DNA of 64,000 nt. Origin: Orychophragmus violaceus (Eukaryota > Streptophyta > Magnoliopsida > Brassicales > Brassicaceae). Both the position numbers and the translations under genes were made by a program. The notes under the pieces are model-generated. The model was not told where the DNA came from and did no database searches. It saw only the letters and a program-made list of their open reading frames with translations. Shown here piece by piece: positions 21,713 through 33,100 of the stretch. Position 1 is the stretch's first letter. Each line of letters starts with the position of its first letter. The stretch lies in the NCBI GenBank assembly GCA_030180135.1, contig CM058237.1:103403489-103467488 (forward strand), read 5' to 3'.

Positions 21713-22445
21713 ATGGTTCGGAAAGATGCAGTCAGGGCGAGCTCAAACACGGCGGCGGGACCGTTCGGTCCCCATCCACCGTCTAGTTTGACCGTGGACC
21801 ATATACAAAAGTTGCGGACGTAGTGTCGGATCTCACCGGAGGTGGAGATAATCATCCCATCTCCGGCGATGTCGCCGGAAACCGTCGTCGAGGGCTATTG
21901 CTGTGCCTCTTATACCTATTTCGATAAATGCGGATTGTTTTTTCCAATCACTCGCATTATCTCATGGGTTTTGGCTCAACTTCAGCTGGCCTTTCATCAG
22001 ATGACTCCGAATTTCGTCCGGTACGTTATCGGACTCAGAGTCAGAGCCGTCGAGGAGGGCATCGATTTCGGGGTCGAGGAGTTGATGAGGGTTTGTTCGG
22101 TGAAACATAACACTCGCTTCCCCGGGACTTACTACCTCTCTCCTCGTCATGGGAAGATCCTCGACGGGATCCCGACGAGGGATGTGTGGAAGAGTAAATA
22201 TTTTGACTTCAGGATCAACCGATACTCGGTCGAGGGCTTCGATTATTCGGTTATCCCGATGAAGTGGACAGCTAGTGTCGGTCAGCTTTTTAGGGTTTAC
22301 TGATTTCCCTGATCGCTTTGATGTTCTTAGTTGACATTAAGCCGTTTGTTAATATTTTTTTTTTTTGGTTTTTCTTGCAAAGGCTCCCGAGTCACTATCT
22401 CTGAACCCAATCACATCGAGCTTGATAGCTCATCTCAGGAGAGGA
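21713..22445 (+). pseudogene. Antisense gene of the Tat-like element, exons 1-2 (gypsy-type transposon domain)
   Basis: The first ATG gives MVRKDAVRASSN. An in-frame TAG (21821-21823) interrupts the frame, which then continues through about 22294. It includes TRIISWVLAQLQLAFHQMTP, FVRYVIGLRVRAVEEGIDFG and RFPGTYYLSPRHGKILDGIP, the pattern of the 'putative gypsy-type transposon' domain (PF04195-like) of unknown function. A GT-AG intron (22295-22382, 88 nt) ends in TTCTTGCAAAG and keeps phase 0. Exon 2 (APESLSLNPITSS) runs into a Copia LTR at 22446 and continues at 35649. The gene lies downstream of integrase on the opposite strand, an arrangement known for extra genes of Tat-lineage elements. 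It is broken by a stop and the insertion. Confidence 0.7.
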
Positions 22446-22785
22446 TAAATGGGATTTAATCAGATTGGGCCCAAAAGCCCAAAAGGGAAAGAGAAGGCTT
22501 TTAATGACTAAAAGCCAAGTCTTTTCTCCCTAACCCTAATACTCAGCCGCGCCTCTCTCTCTCTTCTGCGCCCCATCTCCTCGTGGTCTAGCAGCCAGTT
22601 TCCGGTGATTGCGTGTGTGAGCCTTTGGAGGATTCATCCCTTGGTGTATCTCCCTGATCTCTGACCTGTTCATCAATTCCGCTGCAACAAACAGGTAAAA
22701 GGTGAGATCATAATGTTTCTAAATAAGAACACCTAGATCTGATGCATGTTTAGGTTGATATCAATATGAGAATTGAATCAGGATC
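22446..22785 (+). mobile_element. Partial 5' LTR of Copia element 1
   Basis: It aligns to 27786-28125 of the 3' LTR with one difference. The first 266 bp of the LTR are missing and the fragment joins the Tat antisense gene directly. It ends at CAGGATC, 17 bp short of the LTR end. It keeps the splice donor CAG|GTAAAAGG (GT at 22695). Confidence 0.85.
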
Positions 22786-25700
22786 TGAAGAAGTCTCGAA
22801 AGTCTTCTTCTTTAATTCCTTTAGACCTTCCTGGAATTTCTTGCAACCTCTTGCCAATGCTGCCAGGACTCTGCACAATGCTTGGGAAAAGCATTCGTCA
22901 GATGAAAATGATGTTTATTGCCTGATGTTGGTGACAATGACTCCTGAGCTGCAAAAACAGTTCGAAAGTGTATTGTCTCCAATCGAGATCATGGCAAGCC
23001 TGAAATCGCTTTTTCAGGAGCAGGCTAGGACCGAGAGGTTCCAGACAGTTAAGAACCTCTTGGACTGTAAGTTGGCTGCGAATGCGGCAGTGAGTCCTCA
23101 TGTGTTGAAGATGATGGGTTATCTCGATCATCTTCACAAACTCGACTGCCCAATCAGCCAGGAACTTGCCTGCGACATCATTCTGCAGTCTTTACCTGCA
23201 AGCTATGATCAGTTCATTCTGAACTTTAACATGCATGGCTTGAGTAAGACACTGCCTGAGCTTCACGGAATGCTCAAGACTGCAGAGCCCAACTTGAAGA
23301 AAACCGCCAAGGACCCCAATGTACTTATGGTACAAAAGGGCAAGGGGTTTAAGAAGTCTTCTGCTAAGGATAAGGGAAAGGCCAAGGGTGTCCAAGTCGC
23401 GGACAAGGACACGCCAAAGCCCAAGCCCAAGTCCAAGGCTGGGCCTACTGACATGTGCAGGTTCTGCAAAGAACTGGGGCATTGGAGAAGAGATTGCAAG
23501 AAATTCCAGGAAGGTCTAAAGGAATTAAAGAAGAAGACTTTCGAGACTTCTTCATCAGGTATTTTTGTTATAGAAGTTAATACAACTACTTCTGATAATA
23601 CCTCATGGGTCATGGATACTGGTTGTGGGGCTCATATTTGTACTAATATGCAGGCACTCAGCAACAGTAGAAGGCTGAAGCAAGGACAAGTAGAGCTACG
23701 AGTTGGGAATGGAGCGAAAGTTTCAGCACTAGCTGTAGGAACATACTTGTTGTCTTTACCTTCGGGATTGATTTTAGAACTTAATAATTGTTATTTTGTA
23801 CCTGCTATAAGCAGAAATATTATTTCAATTTCTTTGTTGGATTTGGAAGGTTATGATTTTTCAGTTAAGAATAAATTATGTTCCTTCAATCGCAACAATT
23901 TGTTCTATGGTTCTGCCCCTCTTACGAATGGGCTTTACATACTCGATCAATCCGCGCCAATTTATAACATTAATACAAAACGGTTTAAACCTAATGAGGA
24001 AAACCGAACGTTTCTATGGCATTGTCGTTTAGGGCACATCAGCGAGAAACGCATCAAGAGGCTCCATTCGAATGGACTTCTTGGCTCATTTGACTTTGAG
24101 TCATGTGAGAAATGCGAATCCTGCATGATGGGCAAAATGACACGGGCCCCCTTTAATAAACCTAACGAGAGGGCCAGTGACTTATTGGGCCTGATACACA
24201 CTGATGTGTGTGGCCCAATGTCCACTAATGCAAGAGGAAACTATCAGTACTTCATTACCTTCACTGATGATTTCAGTAGGTATGGATATGTTTATTTGAT
24301 GAAACATAAGTCTGAATCTTTTGAGAAGTTCAGAGAATTCCAAAATGAAGTACAGAACCAACTTGGCAAAAGCATTAAGGCTCTTCGGTCCGACCGAGGA
24401 GGAGAATACTTAAGCCAGGAATTCAGTGATCATCTAAGAGAGTGTGGGATCGTGTCCCAACTCACTCCTCCTGGAACACCTCAATGGAATGGTGTGTCTG
24501 AGAGGAGAAATCAGACCTTATTGGATATGGTTCGATCTATGATGAGTCACACAGACCTTCCAATATCCCTTTGGGGATATGCTCTGCTAACAGCAGTGTT
24601 CACTCTAAATAGAGCGCCATCAAAAGCAGTAGCAAAGACACCATATGAATTATGGACTGGAGAAGCTCCAGTGCTGTCTTATCTAAGAATTTGGGGTTGT
24701 GAAGCCTATGTTAAGAGATTAATCTCAGATAAGCTTACACCAAAATCTGATAAATGCTACTTCATTGGTTATCCACGGGAAACCAAGGCTTATTACTTCT
24801 ATCTACGTTCCGAGAACAAGATCTTTGTTGCCCGGGATTGTAACTTTCTTGAGAGAGAGTTTCTCTCTAAGAAAGACAGTGGGAGTAAGGTACTGCTTGA
24901 AGAAATTCAAGATGAACAGGATACTGCTCAACCTAATGAGGAAGAGCAGCAGGAGGATCTACAAGAAATTGTAGAGCCTGAACCTGTAGTACCTGAAGTT
25001 CGAAGATCCGGGAGGATCCGTCACGAACCCGAGAGATATCAGGGATTCCTCGTGACTGACTGTCATGATCTTTTGATCATTGATGGTGATGAACCATCGA
25101 ACTTCAATCAAGCCATGATGGGCCCAGATTCCTCTAAGTGGCGCAAGGCCACTGATTCCGAAATGGACTCCATGTCGGTCAACCAAGTATTTTCGTTGGT
25201 TGACTTACCCGCTGGTGTAAAAGCCATCGAGTGCAAATGGATCTTCAAGAAGAAGATTGACGTGGATGGAAATGTCCAGATTTATAAAGCCAGGTTGGTG
25301 GCAAAAGGTTTCAAACAAGTTCACGGAGTGGACTACGATGAAACCTATTCACCGGTGGCTATGATGAAATCTATTCGGATTCTACTAGCAACTACAGCTT
25401 TTCATGATTATGAAATTTGGCAGATGGACGTGAAAACCGCCTTCCTGAATGGTATTCTGGAAGAGGATGTGTATATGACGCAACCTGACGGTTACATAGA
25501 TCCAAAGAATGCTGGGAAAGTATGCAAGCTTCATAAATCCATTTATGGATTGAAGCAAGCATCGAGGAGCTGGAATCTTCGTTTTGATGAAGCGATCAAG
25601 CAATTTGACTTCATCAGAAACGAAGAAGAACAATGCGTGTATAAGAAAACTAGTGGGAGCAAAATCGTTTTTCTTATTCTGTATGTTGATGACATACTGC

Positions 25701-26665
25701 TTCTCGGAAACGACGTTCCAATGCTGAAGTCTGTAAAGGACTGGCTTGGAAGTTGTTTTTCCATGAAAGACATGGGTGAAGCCGCATACGTTCTTGGAAT
25801 TAGGATCTATCGGGATAGACCTAAGAAGCTGATAGGCTTGTGTCAAGACTCATACATTGACAAAGTCCTACAAAGATTCAGCATGAAAGATTCCAAGAAG
25901 GGCTTCACGCCGATGGTACATGGCACAACGCTAAGCAAGAAGCAGAGCCCTACGTCGGCTGCTGAGCTTGAGCGCATGAAGAATATTCCTTATGCATCTG
26001 CAATAGGATCTGTCATGTATGCCATGATCTGTACTCGTCCTGATGTTGCTTATGCATTGAGCATGACGAGTAGATACCAGTCAAATCCAGGTGAAAACCA
26101 TTGGATTGCCGTAAAGAACATCTTGAAGTATCTAAGACATACTAAGGATAAGTTCTTAGTGTACGGTGGAAGTGATGTGCTTAAAGTCAGTGGATTCACG
26201 GACGCAAGTTTCCAGACAGACACAGATGATTTCCGGTCACAGTCCGGTTATGTCTTTTGTCTGAATGGCGGTGCAGTAAGTTGGAGAAGCTCCAAGCAGG
26301 ACACCGTTGCTGATTCCACTACAGAAGCTGAATATATCGCCGCCTCGGAAGCAGCGAAGGAAGCTGTTTGGATACGGAAGTTCATTATGGAACTAGGTGT
26401 GATACCAGATGCGGCTGAGCCTCTGGCACTGTTTTGTGACAACAATGGTGCTATAGCTCAGGCAAAGGAACCAAGATCACACCAGAAATCCAAGCATGTT
26501 CAAAGAAGATATCACTTGATACGTGACATCATTAATAGAAAGGAAGTCAAGATCAGCCGAGTTCCGACAGATGATAATGTCGCTGATCCGTTGACAAAGC
26601 CACTCCCAAGGCCTAAGCTCGAGTTACTGACTGAAGCTGTAGGCATTAGAAACATTGAAATGTAA
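22766..26665 (+). CDS. Copia gag-pol polyprotein with replaced N-terminus
   Basis: An open frame of 1299 codons would encode all enzymes of a Ty1/Copia element. True homology begins at residue about 28 (PLANAARTLHNAWEKHSSDE); the first 27 residues come from LTR and inverted gag sequence. In order: gag; zinc knuckle CRFCKELGHWRRDC (about 230); protease active site DTGCGAH (about 283); integrase with HCRLGH and CEKCESC (about 418-455), then HTDVCGPM, SDRGGEYLS and NGVSERRN with the D, D and E residues; reverse transcriptase with YVDD (about 974); RNase H with DSTTEAEYIAAS (about 1183); end ADPLTKPLPRPK. Full elements here have about 1320 codons; this lacks the first 54 of gag. There is no internal stop, but it has no PBS or leader. 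Confidence 0.88.
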   Translation: MRIESGSEEVSKVFFFNSFRPSWNFLQPLANAARTLHNAWEKHSSDENDVYCLMLVTMTPELQKQFESVLSPIEIMASLKSLFQEQARTERFQTVKNLLDCKLAANAAVSPHVLKMMGYLDHLHKLDCPISQELACDIILQSLPASYDQFILNFNMHGLSKTLPELHGMLKTAEPNLKKTAKDPNVLMVQKGKGFKKSSAKDKGKAKGVQVADKDTPKPKPKSKAGPTDMCRFCKELGHWRRDCKKFQEGLKELKKKTFETSSSGIFVIEVNTTTSDNTSWVMDTGCGAHICTNMQALSNSRRLKQGQVELRVGNGAKVSALAVGTYLLSLPSGLILELNNCYFVPAISRNIISISLLDLEGYDFSVKNKLCSFNRNNLFYGSAPLTNGLYILDQSAPIYNINTKRFKPNEENRTFLWHCRLGHISEKRIKRLHSNGLLGSFDFESCEKCESCMMGKMTRAPFNKPNERASDLLGLIHTDVCGPMSTNARGNYQYFITFTDDFSRYGYVYLMKHKSESFEKFREFQNEVQNQLGKSIKALRSDRGGEYLSQEFSDHLRECGIVSQLTPPGTPQWNGVSERRNQTLLDMVRSMMSHTDLPISLWGYALLTAVFTLNRAPSKAVAKTPYELWTGEAPVLSYLRIWGCEAYVKRLISDKLTPKSDKCYFIGYPRETKAYYFYLRSENKIFVARDCNFLEREFLSKKDSGSKVLLEEIQDEQDTAQPNEEEQQEDLQEIVEPEPVVPEVRRSGRIRHEPERYQGFLVTDCHDLLIIDGDEPSNFNQAMMGPDSSKWRKATDSEMDSMSVNQVFSLVDLPAGVKAIECKWIFKKKIDVDGNVQIYKARLVAKGFKQVHGVDYDETYSPVAMMKSIRILLATTAFHDYEIWQMDVKTAFLNGILEEDVYMTQPDGYIDPKNAGKVCKLHKSIYGLKQASRSWNLRFDEAIKQFDFIRNEEEQCVYKKTSGSKIVFLILYVDDILLLGNDVPMLKSVKDWLGSCFSMKDMGEAAYVLGIRIYRDRPKKLIGLCQDSYIDKVLQRFSMKDSKKGFTPMVHGTTLSKKQSPTSAAELERMKNIPYASAIGSVMYAMICTRPDVAYALSMTSRYQSNPGENHWIAVKNILKYLRHTKDKFLVYGGSDVLKVSGFTDASFQTDTDDFRSQSGYVFCLNGGAVSWRSSKQDTVADSTTEAEYIAASEAAKEAVWIRKFIMELGVIPDAAEPLALFCDNNGAIAQAKEPRSHQKSKHVQRRYHLIRDIINRKEVKISRVPTDDNVADPLTKPLPRPKLELLTEAVGIRNIEM
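22786..22846 (-). repeat. 61-bp inverted copy of a gag segment
   Basis: This piece is the reverse complement of 23494-23554 in the gag of the same element, the stretch just after the zinc knuckle. It is wedged between the LTR fragment and gag codon 54-55 and supplies the first residues of the present ORF (EEVSKVFFFNSFRPSWNFLQ). Confidence 0.85.
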
Positions 26666-27519
26666 TCTAAATTTGAGTGGGAGTTTTGTGAGCTTTATTT
26701 TAGTTATTTGATATGTTCTTGTAAAACATTATTTTATGTTTAATGAAATTATTATTTCAAGATTATTTTAACTGTGATGAAATAATCGTTCCAAAATGAT
26801 ATGAAACATTTTATAGGTCATCGAAGTAAGTGACTTGATCTTGAGTCATCAAAGTCATTTAGCTTGATCATGAGATCCTATATTTGATAAATGTTTTGTA
26901 TCATCCTGTCCCTAGTCGAAGGTTGTTGAAATTGGAACACCAACAACCGTGTAAGACTGGATTGGTACGTGACTTATGACAAAGTCTCAGTGTGTCATAG
27001 ATGCTCGGCATCAAAGTCAGTACATAGGTGCATGTTGGGAACATACGACCGGACAAGACCCGCTAATAAGAACTCTTCAGGATATTTATATCTGTGTCAT
27101 AAGAGATTCTTACTACGACTATAGAGTATAGTCCTTAGACCTGAGTTCGCATGCATGTGACTGCATATGGACTGATGCACTTTGATCATTGTCTAACGCT
27201 ATCGTTCTGCGATAGCTATAAGGACCTTGTTTGGGTACATCATGAAATGAGTAGCTTATAGTGATGGAACAAGATGGGATTTGTCCCTCCAATATAAATG
27301 GAGTGAATATCTCTAGGCCAATCGGAGATTTGAATACTGGAAAACGCATGGCCATGCTCAAACGGACTTTCCCGAGTCGTTTGGATTGTCAGTATCAAAT
27401 CAGAGTCCGATGAACAAGATTAGGCTTTATAAGGATGACACTAATCTTGCCTTATGACTAATCGAGATATTGAGACGAAAGGGATTATGAATACAGAGAT
27501 TCCAGTTCAAGTGGGAGAT
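26666..27519 (+). mobile_element. Conserved 3' untranslated tail of Copia element 1
   Basis: The region lies between the pol stop and the 3' LTR. The same tail follows pol in every Copia copy of the window. It contains a short hairpin GCTATCG-TTCTG-CGATAGC near 27198-27216 and an antisense frame (27361-27119) repeated in related copies. It ends in the purine tract AAGTGGGAGAT. Confidence 0.75.
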
Positions 27520-28142
27520 TGTTGGAATTGTGTCCAGCAATCTCTGTCTCTATAACGTAAGAGTATGTCAGTGATCAGACATAAGTCATACAATACTGGG
27601 GGTCATGATGGCTTGCTAGAGTCCGCTCATGATCTATAAGTCTTGGACTTATTTCCTTTATTGTATGATCCCATATGGGTCACACGCTTAAGCTAGCAGG
27701 AAATAATGTTGGAACGGCATAGCAGAAGTACGACAAAAGTGCTAGGCATTTGTCGTACTAAGAGAGAAAGATTAATGGGTCTGATTAAATGGGATTTAAT
27801 CAGATTGGGCCCAAAAGCCCAAAAGGGAAAGAGAAGGCTTTTAATGACTAAAAGCCAAGTCTTTTCTCCCTAACCCTAATACTCAGCCGCGCCTCTCTCT
27901 CTCTTCTGCGCCCCATCTCCTCGTGGTCTAGCAGCAAGTTTCCGGTGATTGCGTGTGTGAGCCTTTGGAGGATTCATCCCTTGGTGTATCTCCCTGATCT
28001 CTGACCTGTTCATCAATTCCGCTGCAACAAACAGGTAAAAGGTGAGATCATAATGTTTCTAAATAAGAACACCTAGATCTGATGCATGTTTAGGTTGATA
28101 TCAATATGAGAATTGAATCAGGATCAACCGAACAATCCTTCA
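27520..28142 (+). mobile_element. 3' LTR of Copia element 1
   Basis: The LTR starts TGTTGGAATTGTGTCC and ends AATCCTTCA. At 623 bp it carries the palindrome CTGATTAAAT-GGG-ATTTAATCAG at 27781-27803 and a splice donor CAG|GTAAAAGG (GT at 28035). Confidence 0.88.
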
Positions 28143-28686
28143 GTATGATCCCAAAGGGTCACACACCATAGCTAACGGGAAAGTTAACATGGAATGAATA
28201 CGGTAAGGTTCAAGGCATTTACTGTATTTGTGCAGAGAGTTGGGCCGTTAGTTTAAATCACTTGGGCCCATATCGAGAGAAATGACTTGTGTCGATCGAC
28301 ACAAGTGTATGTGTCGGTCGACACAGTTGCGAAACCGAGACATCGGTTTAGGTTTATGACAGAGTCGATATTTATTTGAGTTCTCTCAGAATTTCGACGA
28401 TAACAGTTAGAAACCAAAAACGTGAGCCGTCTCTCTTCTCTCTCTGATCAATCCATTGCTTTGGTCTAGCAACCATCCCGGCTTGTAAGAGTGTGGATAC
28501 TGAAGGAGGAACAGGCATCTGATCTGTTCTAGCTGATCTCATCATTACCGTCCATCAATCCGCTGCAAACTAAAAGGTAATGATCAGGTTTGGTTTATGA
28601 TTCGTTCTGCAAATCACCTAGATCTGAGTTATATGTGCTAGGTTGCAATCTGTCAATTGAACCATGAACACACATATAATCTAACA
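28143..28686 (+). mobile_element. 5' LTR of Copia element 2 (5'-truncated)
   Basis: It matches 35105-35648 over its full length with two differences. It ends ATCTAACA next to the PBS. It contains the dyad pair at 28286-28325 and a splice donor AAAG|GTAATG (GT at 28577). Confidence 0.88.
28286..28325. repeat. Palindrome pair in the LTR of Copia element 2
   Basis: CTTGTGTCGATCGACACAAG (28286-28305) is a perfect 20-bp palindrome. TGTGTCGGTCGACACA (28310-28325) is its near-copy, 22 bp away centre to centre. The 3' LTR holds the same pair at 35248-35287. Confidence 0.93.
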
Positions 28687-30118
28687 GTGGTATCAGAGCC
28701 TAGGTTGTTAGGTTTTGCTTTATGGATCATATTTAGGTTGTTTTTGATGTTTAAAATCGAATTTGGATCAAGAAATTTGATTAAAACTTGTTAAAAACCT
28801 AAATTGAATCGCATTAATCCGATCTAATGCCATCGGTGTGCGATCTGTTCGCCCGTGTCGATCGACGAGGGAGCGAGTATCGGTCGATATAGTATCGGAT
28901 CGATTGTTTCTCGCTGGCCCGATGACCCGATTGTTTTCGAGCTGTAGCACGTGAGTGTCGATCGACGCAAGAGCGTGATATCGATCGACACACTGGCGTG
29001 GTGAACGGTTCGCGAGTAGTCAATCGGTTTAACCGAGCCTCGCGATTCGTTCTTCCCTAACCACGACAATGAACCAATCAAATTGATTGTGGTTCATTGT
29101 CAGTTTTAGCTAGTACCGCAATTAGGTCAAAATTGGCTAAAATTGATTGGTTAGACCAATCTTTTTCTTCCCAATTTTGGACTTAACCGAACCGATCCAA
29201 TTTAATTGGTGGTTCAAGCGGTCAACCCAAATCGCGGTTTGCTGGAAATAATTTTAATTTCTGGTTAAACCGGATTGAAATTCAAAATTGAATTTAACCT
29301 AAACCGAAGGCTGGTCTAAGTTTGATTTGGTTGGACCAAATAATTTAGAGCTGGTCTGGTTTAGTTAATAACCGATGGTTTTGATAGTTAATTTGGTCTT
29401 GGACCAGAATTAATAAACCGGATCGGTTATGTCAAATTATTGGGCCAGCTGGAATTCTATGGTCTTGGGCCAAGAATTGGGCCTATAATTTGTGACCCAA
29501 CCCAAAATATTTAATGAAATATTTAAATTAGAAATTTCTATTTTTAGTAAGTTACTAAATTTAGAAAGTTTCTAAAATAAGAAAGTTTCCCAAAATAGTA
29601 ATCTTCTATTTTTGGAAATAAAACTTAAAAAATCCTCAAAAACAATATCAAGCTTGGATGTCTTTCCAATCTTGTCAGCTACTTAACGCTTACTTGATTA
29701 CAGATATGGCTTACAGTGTGAGGTATCTGTTTTCGCGTAAGTAAAGTAGTATATAGTCACTAATTTCATTGGGAGTCCTAGATTTTAGTGATTATTTGGC
29801 TGTAAGAGATTGGTTTCCTTGACTGGGCCATCGGGAGTCCCGGGCCTTGAGACATCTGGTGAATTTGGGCCTCGGGTCCAATTCACAACCGAGAGTTATT
29901 GGTTATAACTAGCTGTGTGTATGCTTACCAAGTAAAGCTAATTCTGGGTGACGGCTAGTGGCCCACTTTGGAATTAGCTGAACATGGGTCTCGGAATCAT
30001 TGCATTCTTATGAGGTTGAACAAAGAAATTTTGAATGCAATGCGAGTTTTCTTATAAGTTGTTAAGATTACTCTTTTATGAACATAATAACTAAATCTTT
30101 ATTGTCTCATATTTTCAG
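28577..30118 (+). other. Candidate leader intron of Copia element 2
   Basis: A donor AAAG|GTAATGATC in U5 and an acceptor ATTTTCAG at 30111-30118, two bases before the gag ATG, would remove 1542 nt containing the PBS. Equivalent sites occur in elements 4 and 5. Splicing is inferred, not shown. Confidence 0.45.
28688..28699 (+). other. Primer-binding site for initiator Met tRNA (element 2)
   Basis: TGGTATCAGAGC, complementary to the 3' end of plant initiator tRNA-Met, begins one base after the LTR. Confidence 0.92.
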
Positions 30119-30120
30119 CT
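28700..30120 (+). mobile_element. Leader of Copia element 2
   Basis: This is 1.4 kb without a supported gene. Two dyad pairs, at 28854-28890 and 28954-28993, each have starts 23 bp apart. Downstream are AT-rich repeats of GAAAGTTTC type (29520-29640). It ends with a pyrimidine-AG acceptor just before gag. Confidence 0.7.
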
Positions 30121-33100
30121 ATGTCAAGCACAACAACTCAAAACACTTTCTCGATCCGGTCTGCCCTTGAGAAGGACAAACTGAACGGATCAAACTTCCT
30201 GAACTGGTCCAGGAACCTGAGACTTGTGCTCAGACAGGAGAAGAAGGCTTATGTCCTTGAAAGAGCTCTCTCTCCTAGACCTGCGAATAATGCCGCACAA
30301 GCTGTGAAGAATGCTTGGGATACGCATTCTTCAGATGCTAATGACGTGGTTTGCCTGATGTTGGCGACAATGGCTTCCGAACTGCAGATGCAGTGGGAAG
30401 GCCTGACTTGTCCCATGGAGCTGATGGCAAATCTGAAAGCGTTGTTTCAGGAGCAGGCTCGTACAGAGAGATTCCAAACTGTTAAGAATCTCTTGGACTG
30501 TAAAATGGCTAAGGATGCAGCAGTGAGTCCTCATGTTCTGAAAATGATGGGTTATCTCGATCATTTGACGAGGCTCGACTGTCCTATAAGCCAAGAGCTT
30601 GCTTGTGATATCGTTCTGCAGTCTCTTACTCCTGCATATGACCAGTTCATTTTGAACTATAATATGCATGGGTTGATAAAGACGTTGCCTGAGCTACATG
30701 GTATGCTCAAGACTGCAGAACCGAATCTGAAGAAAACCAAGGAGTCGTCTGTACTCATGGTGCAGAAGGGCAAGGGTTTCAAGAAATCCGCTGCAGACAA
30801 GGGAAAGGGCAAAGTAGTTGGCAATGAAAACGCCAAGCCCAAGCCCGTGTCCAAAGCTGGGCCTTCTGACATCTGCCACTTTTGCAAAGAGGCAGGGCAT
30901 TATCGCAGGGACTGTAAGAAATACCAGGAAAGTCTGAAGAAGAAGAAGTCCTTCGAGACTAAATCTTCAGGTATTTTTGTTATTGAAGTAAATACTACTA
31001 CTTCTGATAATACCACTTGGGTATTAGATACTGGATGTGGGGCTCATATTTGTACTAATATGCAGGCGCTCAGCAACAGTAGAAGGTTGAAGCAAGGACA
31101 AGTAGAGTTGCGGGTTGGCAATGGAGCGAAGGTTCCAGCACTGGCCGTTGGCACTTATTTGTTGTCTTTACCTTCTGGATTGATTTTAGAACTTGAGAAT
31201 TGTTATTTTGTACCTGCTATAAGCAAAAATATCATTTCAGTTTCATTGTTGGATTTGCAAGGATTTGATTTTTCTATTAAGAATAAATTATGTTCCTTTA
31301 ATCTCAATGATATGTTCTATGGCTGTGCCCCTCTTATAAATGGGCTGTACATGCTGGATCAATCTGCTCCAGTATATAACATAAATACAAAACGGTTCAA
31401 ATCTAACGAAGAAACTGAAACGTTTCTCTGGCATTGTCGTTTGGGGCACATTAGTGAGAAACGCGTCAAGAGGCTCCATTCTAATGGACTCTTGGGCTCA
31501 TTTGACTTTGAGTCTTGTGAGCAATGCGAATCTTGCCTAATGGGCAAAATGACAAGGGCGCCTTTCAATAAACCCACAGAAAGGGCCAGTGAACTATTGG
31601 GCCTGATACATACTGACGTGTGTGGCCCAATGTCCACAAATGCTAGAGGAAATTTTCAGTACTTCATTACATTCACTGATGATTTCAGTAGATATGGATA
31701 TGTCTACTTGATGAAACATAAGTCGGAAACCTTTGAAAAGTTCAAAGAATTCCAGAATGAAGTACAGAACCAGCTTGGTAAAAGTATTAAAGCTCTTCGG
31801 TCGGACCGAGGAGGAGAATACTTGAGCCAGGAATTTCGTGATCATCTGAGTGAGTGTGGGATTATCTCCCAACTTACACCTCCTGGAACACCTCAGTGGA
31901 ATGGTGTGTCTGAGAGAAGGAATCGGACATTGTTAGATATGGTCCGATCCATGATGAGTCACACAGACCTTCCTATATCCCTTTGGGGATATGCTTTGCT
32001 AACCGCAACGTTCACACTGAACAGAGTGCCATCAAAGGCAGTAGCAAAGACACCATATGAGATATGGACTGGAAAAGCTCCAGCAATGTCTTTTCTCAGA
32101 ATTTGGGGTTGTGAAGCCTATGTCAAAAGATTAATCTCAGACAAGCTTACACCAAAATCTGACAAATGCTACTTCATTGGTTATCCTAGGGATACCAAGG
32201 CTTATTACTTCTATCTGCGATCCGAGAACAAAATCTTTGTTGCTCGGGATTGTACTTTTCTTGAAAGGGAGTTTCTCTCTAGAAAAGATAGTGGGAGTAA
32301 GGTACAACTTGATGAAATTCAAGAAGGACAGGAACCTGTTCAACCTAATGAGGAAGAACAGCAGGATGAATTACATGAAGATGTAATAGAACCTGAACCT
32401 GCAGTACCTGAAGTTCGAAGATCCGGAAGGATCCGTCAGGAACCTGATAGATATCAAGGGTTCCTTGTGACTAATTGCCATGATCTTTTGATCATTGACG
32501 GTGATGAACCCTCGAACTTTGCAGAAGCCATGATGGGCCCTGACTCCTTAAAGTGGCGTGAAGCCACAGAATCCGAGATGGACTCCATGTCTGCTAACCG
32601 AGTGTTTTCACTGGTTGATTTACCTGCTGGTGCAAAAGCCATCGAGTGTAAATGGATCTTCAAGAAGAAGATAGACGTGGATGGAAATGTCCAGATTTAC
32701 AAGGCCAGGTTGGTGGCAAAAGGTTTCAAGCAAATTCATGGTATAGACTATGATGAAACCTATTCACCAGTGGCGATGATGAAATCAATTCGGATTCTCC
32801 TAGCAACTGCAGCTCATTATGACTATGAGATTTGGCAGATGGATGTAAAAACCGCCTTCCTGAATGGAATCTTGGAAGAGGATGTGTACATGACACAGCC
32901 TGACGGTTACATTGATCCTAAGAATGCTGGGAAAGTATGCAAACTTCACAAATCCATTTATGGATTGAAGCAAGCATCGAGGAGTTGGAATCTTCGTTTT
33001 GATGAAGCAATAAAGAACTTTGACTTCATCAGAAACCAAGAGGAACAATGTGTGTATAAGAAAACTAGTGGGAGCAAAGTGGCGTTTCTTATCCTATATG

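Larger units (their letters stand above)
22446..28142 (+). mobile_element. Copia element 1 (rearranged 5' end)
   Basis: The element is on the plus strand. It consists of a partial 5' LTR (22446-22785), a 61-bp inverted piece of its own gag, a gag-pol ORF lacking the gag N-terminus, a 0.85 kb 3' tail and a complete 3' LTR (27520-28142). It lies inside the 5' LTR of Copia element 2, which resumes at 28143. PBS and leader are missing, so this copy cannot be reverse transcribed. The shared 340 bp of the two LTRs differ at one position by eye, so the insertion is young. Confidence 0.85.

Noticed and set aside
28688..28699. tRNA gene at TGGTATCAGAGC sites
   Set aside because: Only the 12-18 base complement of a tRNA 3' end is present at each site; no cloverleaf. 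These are primer-binding sites.
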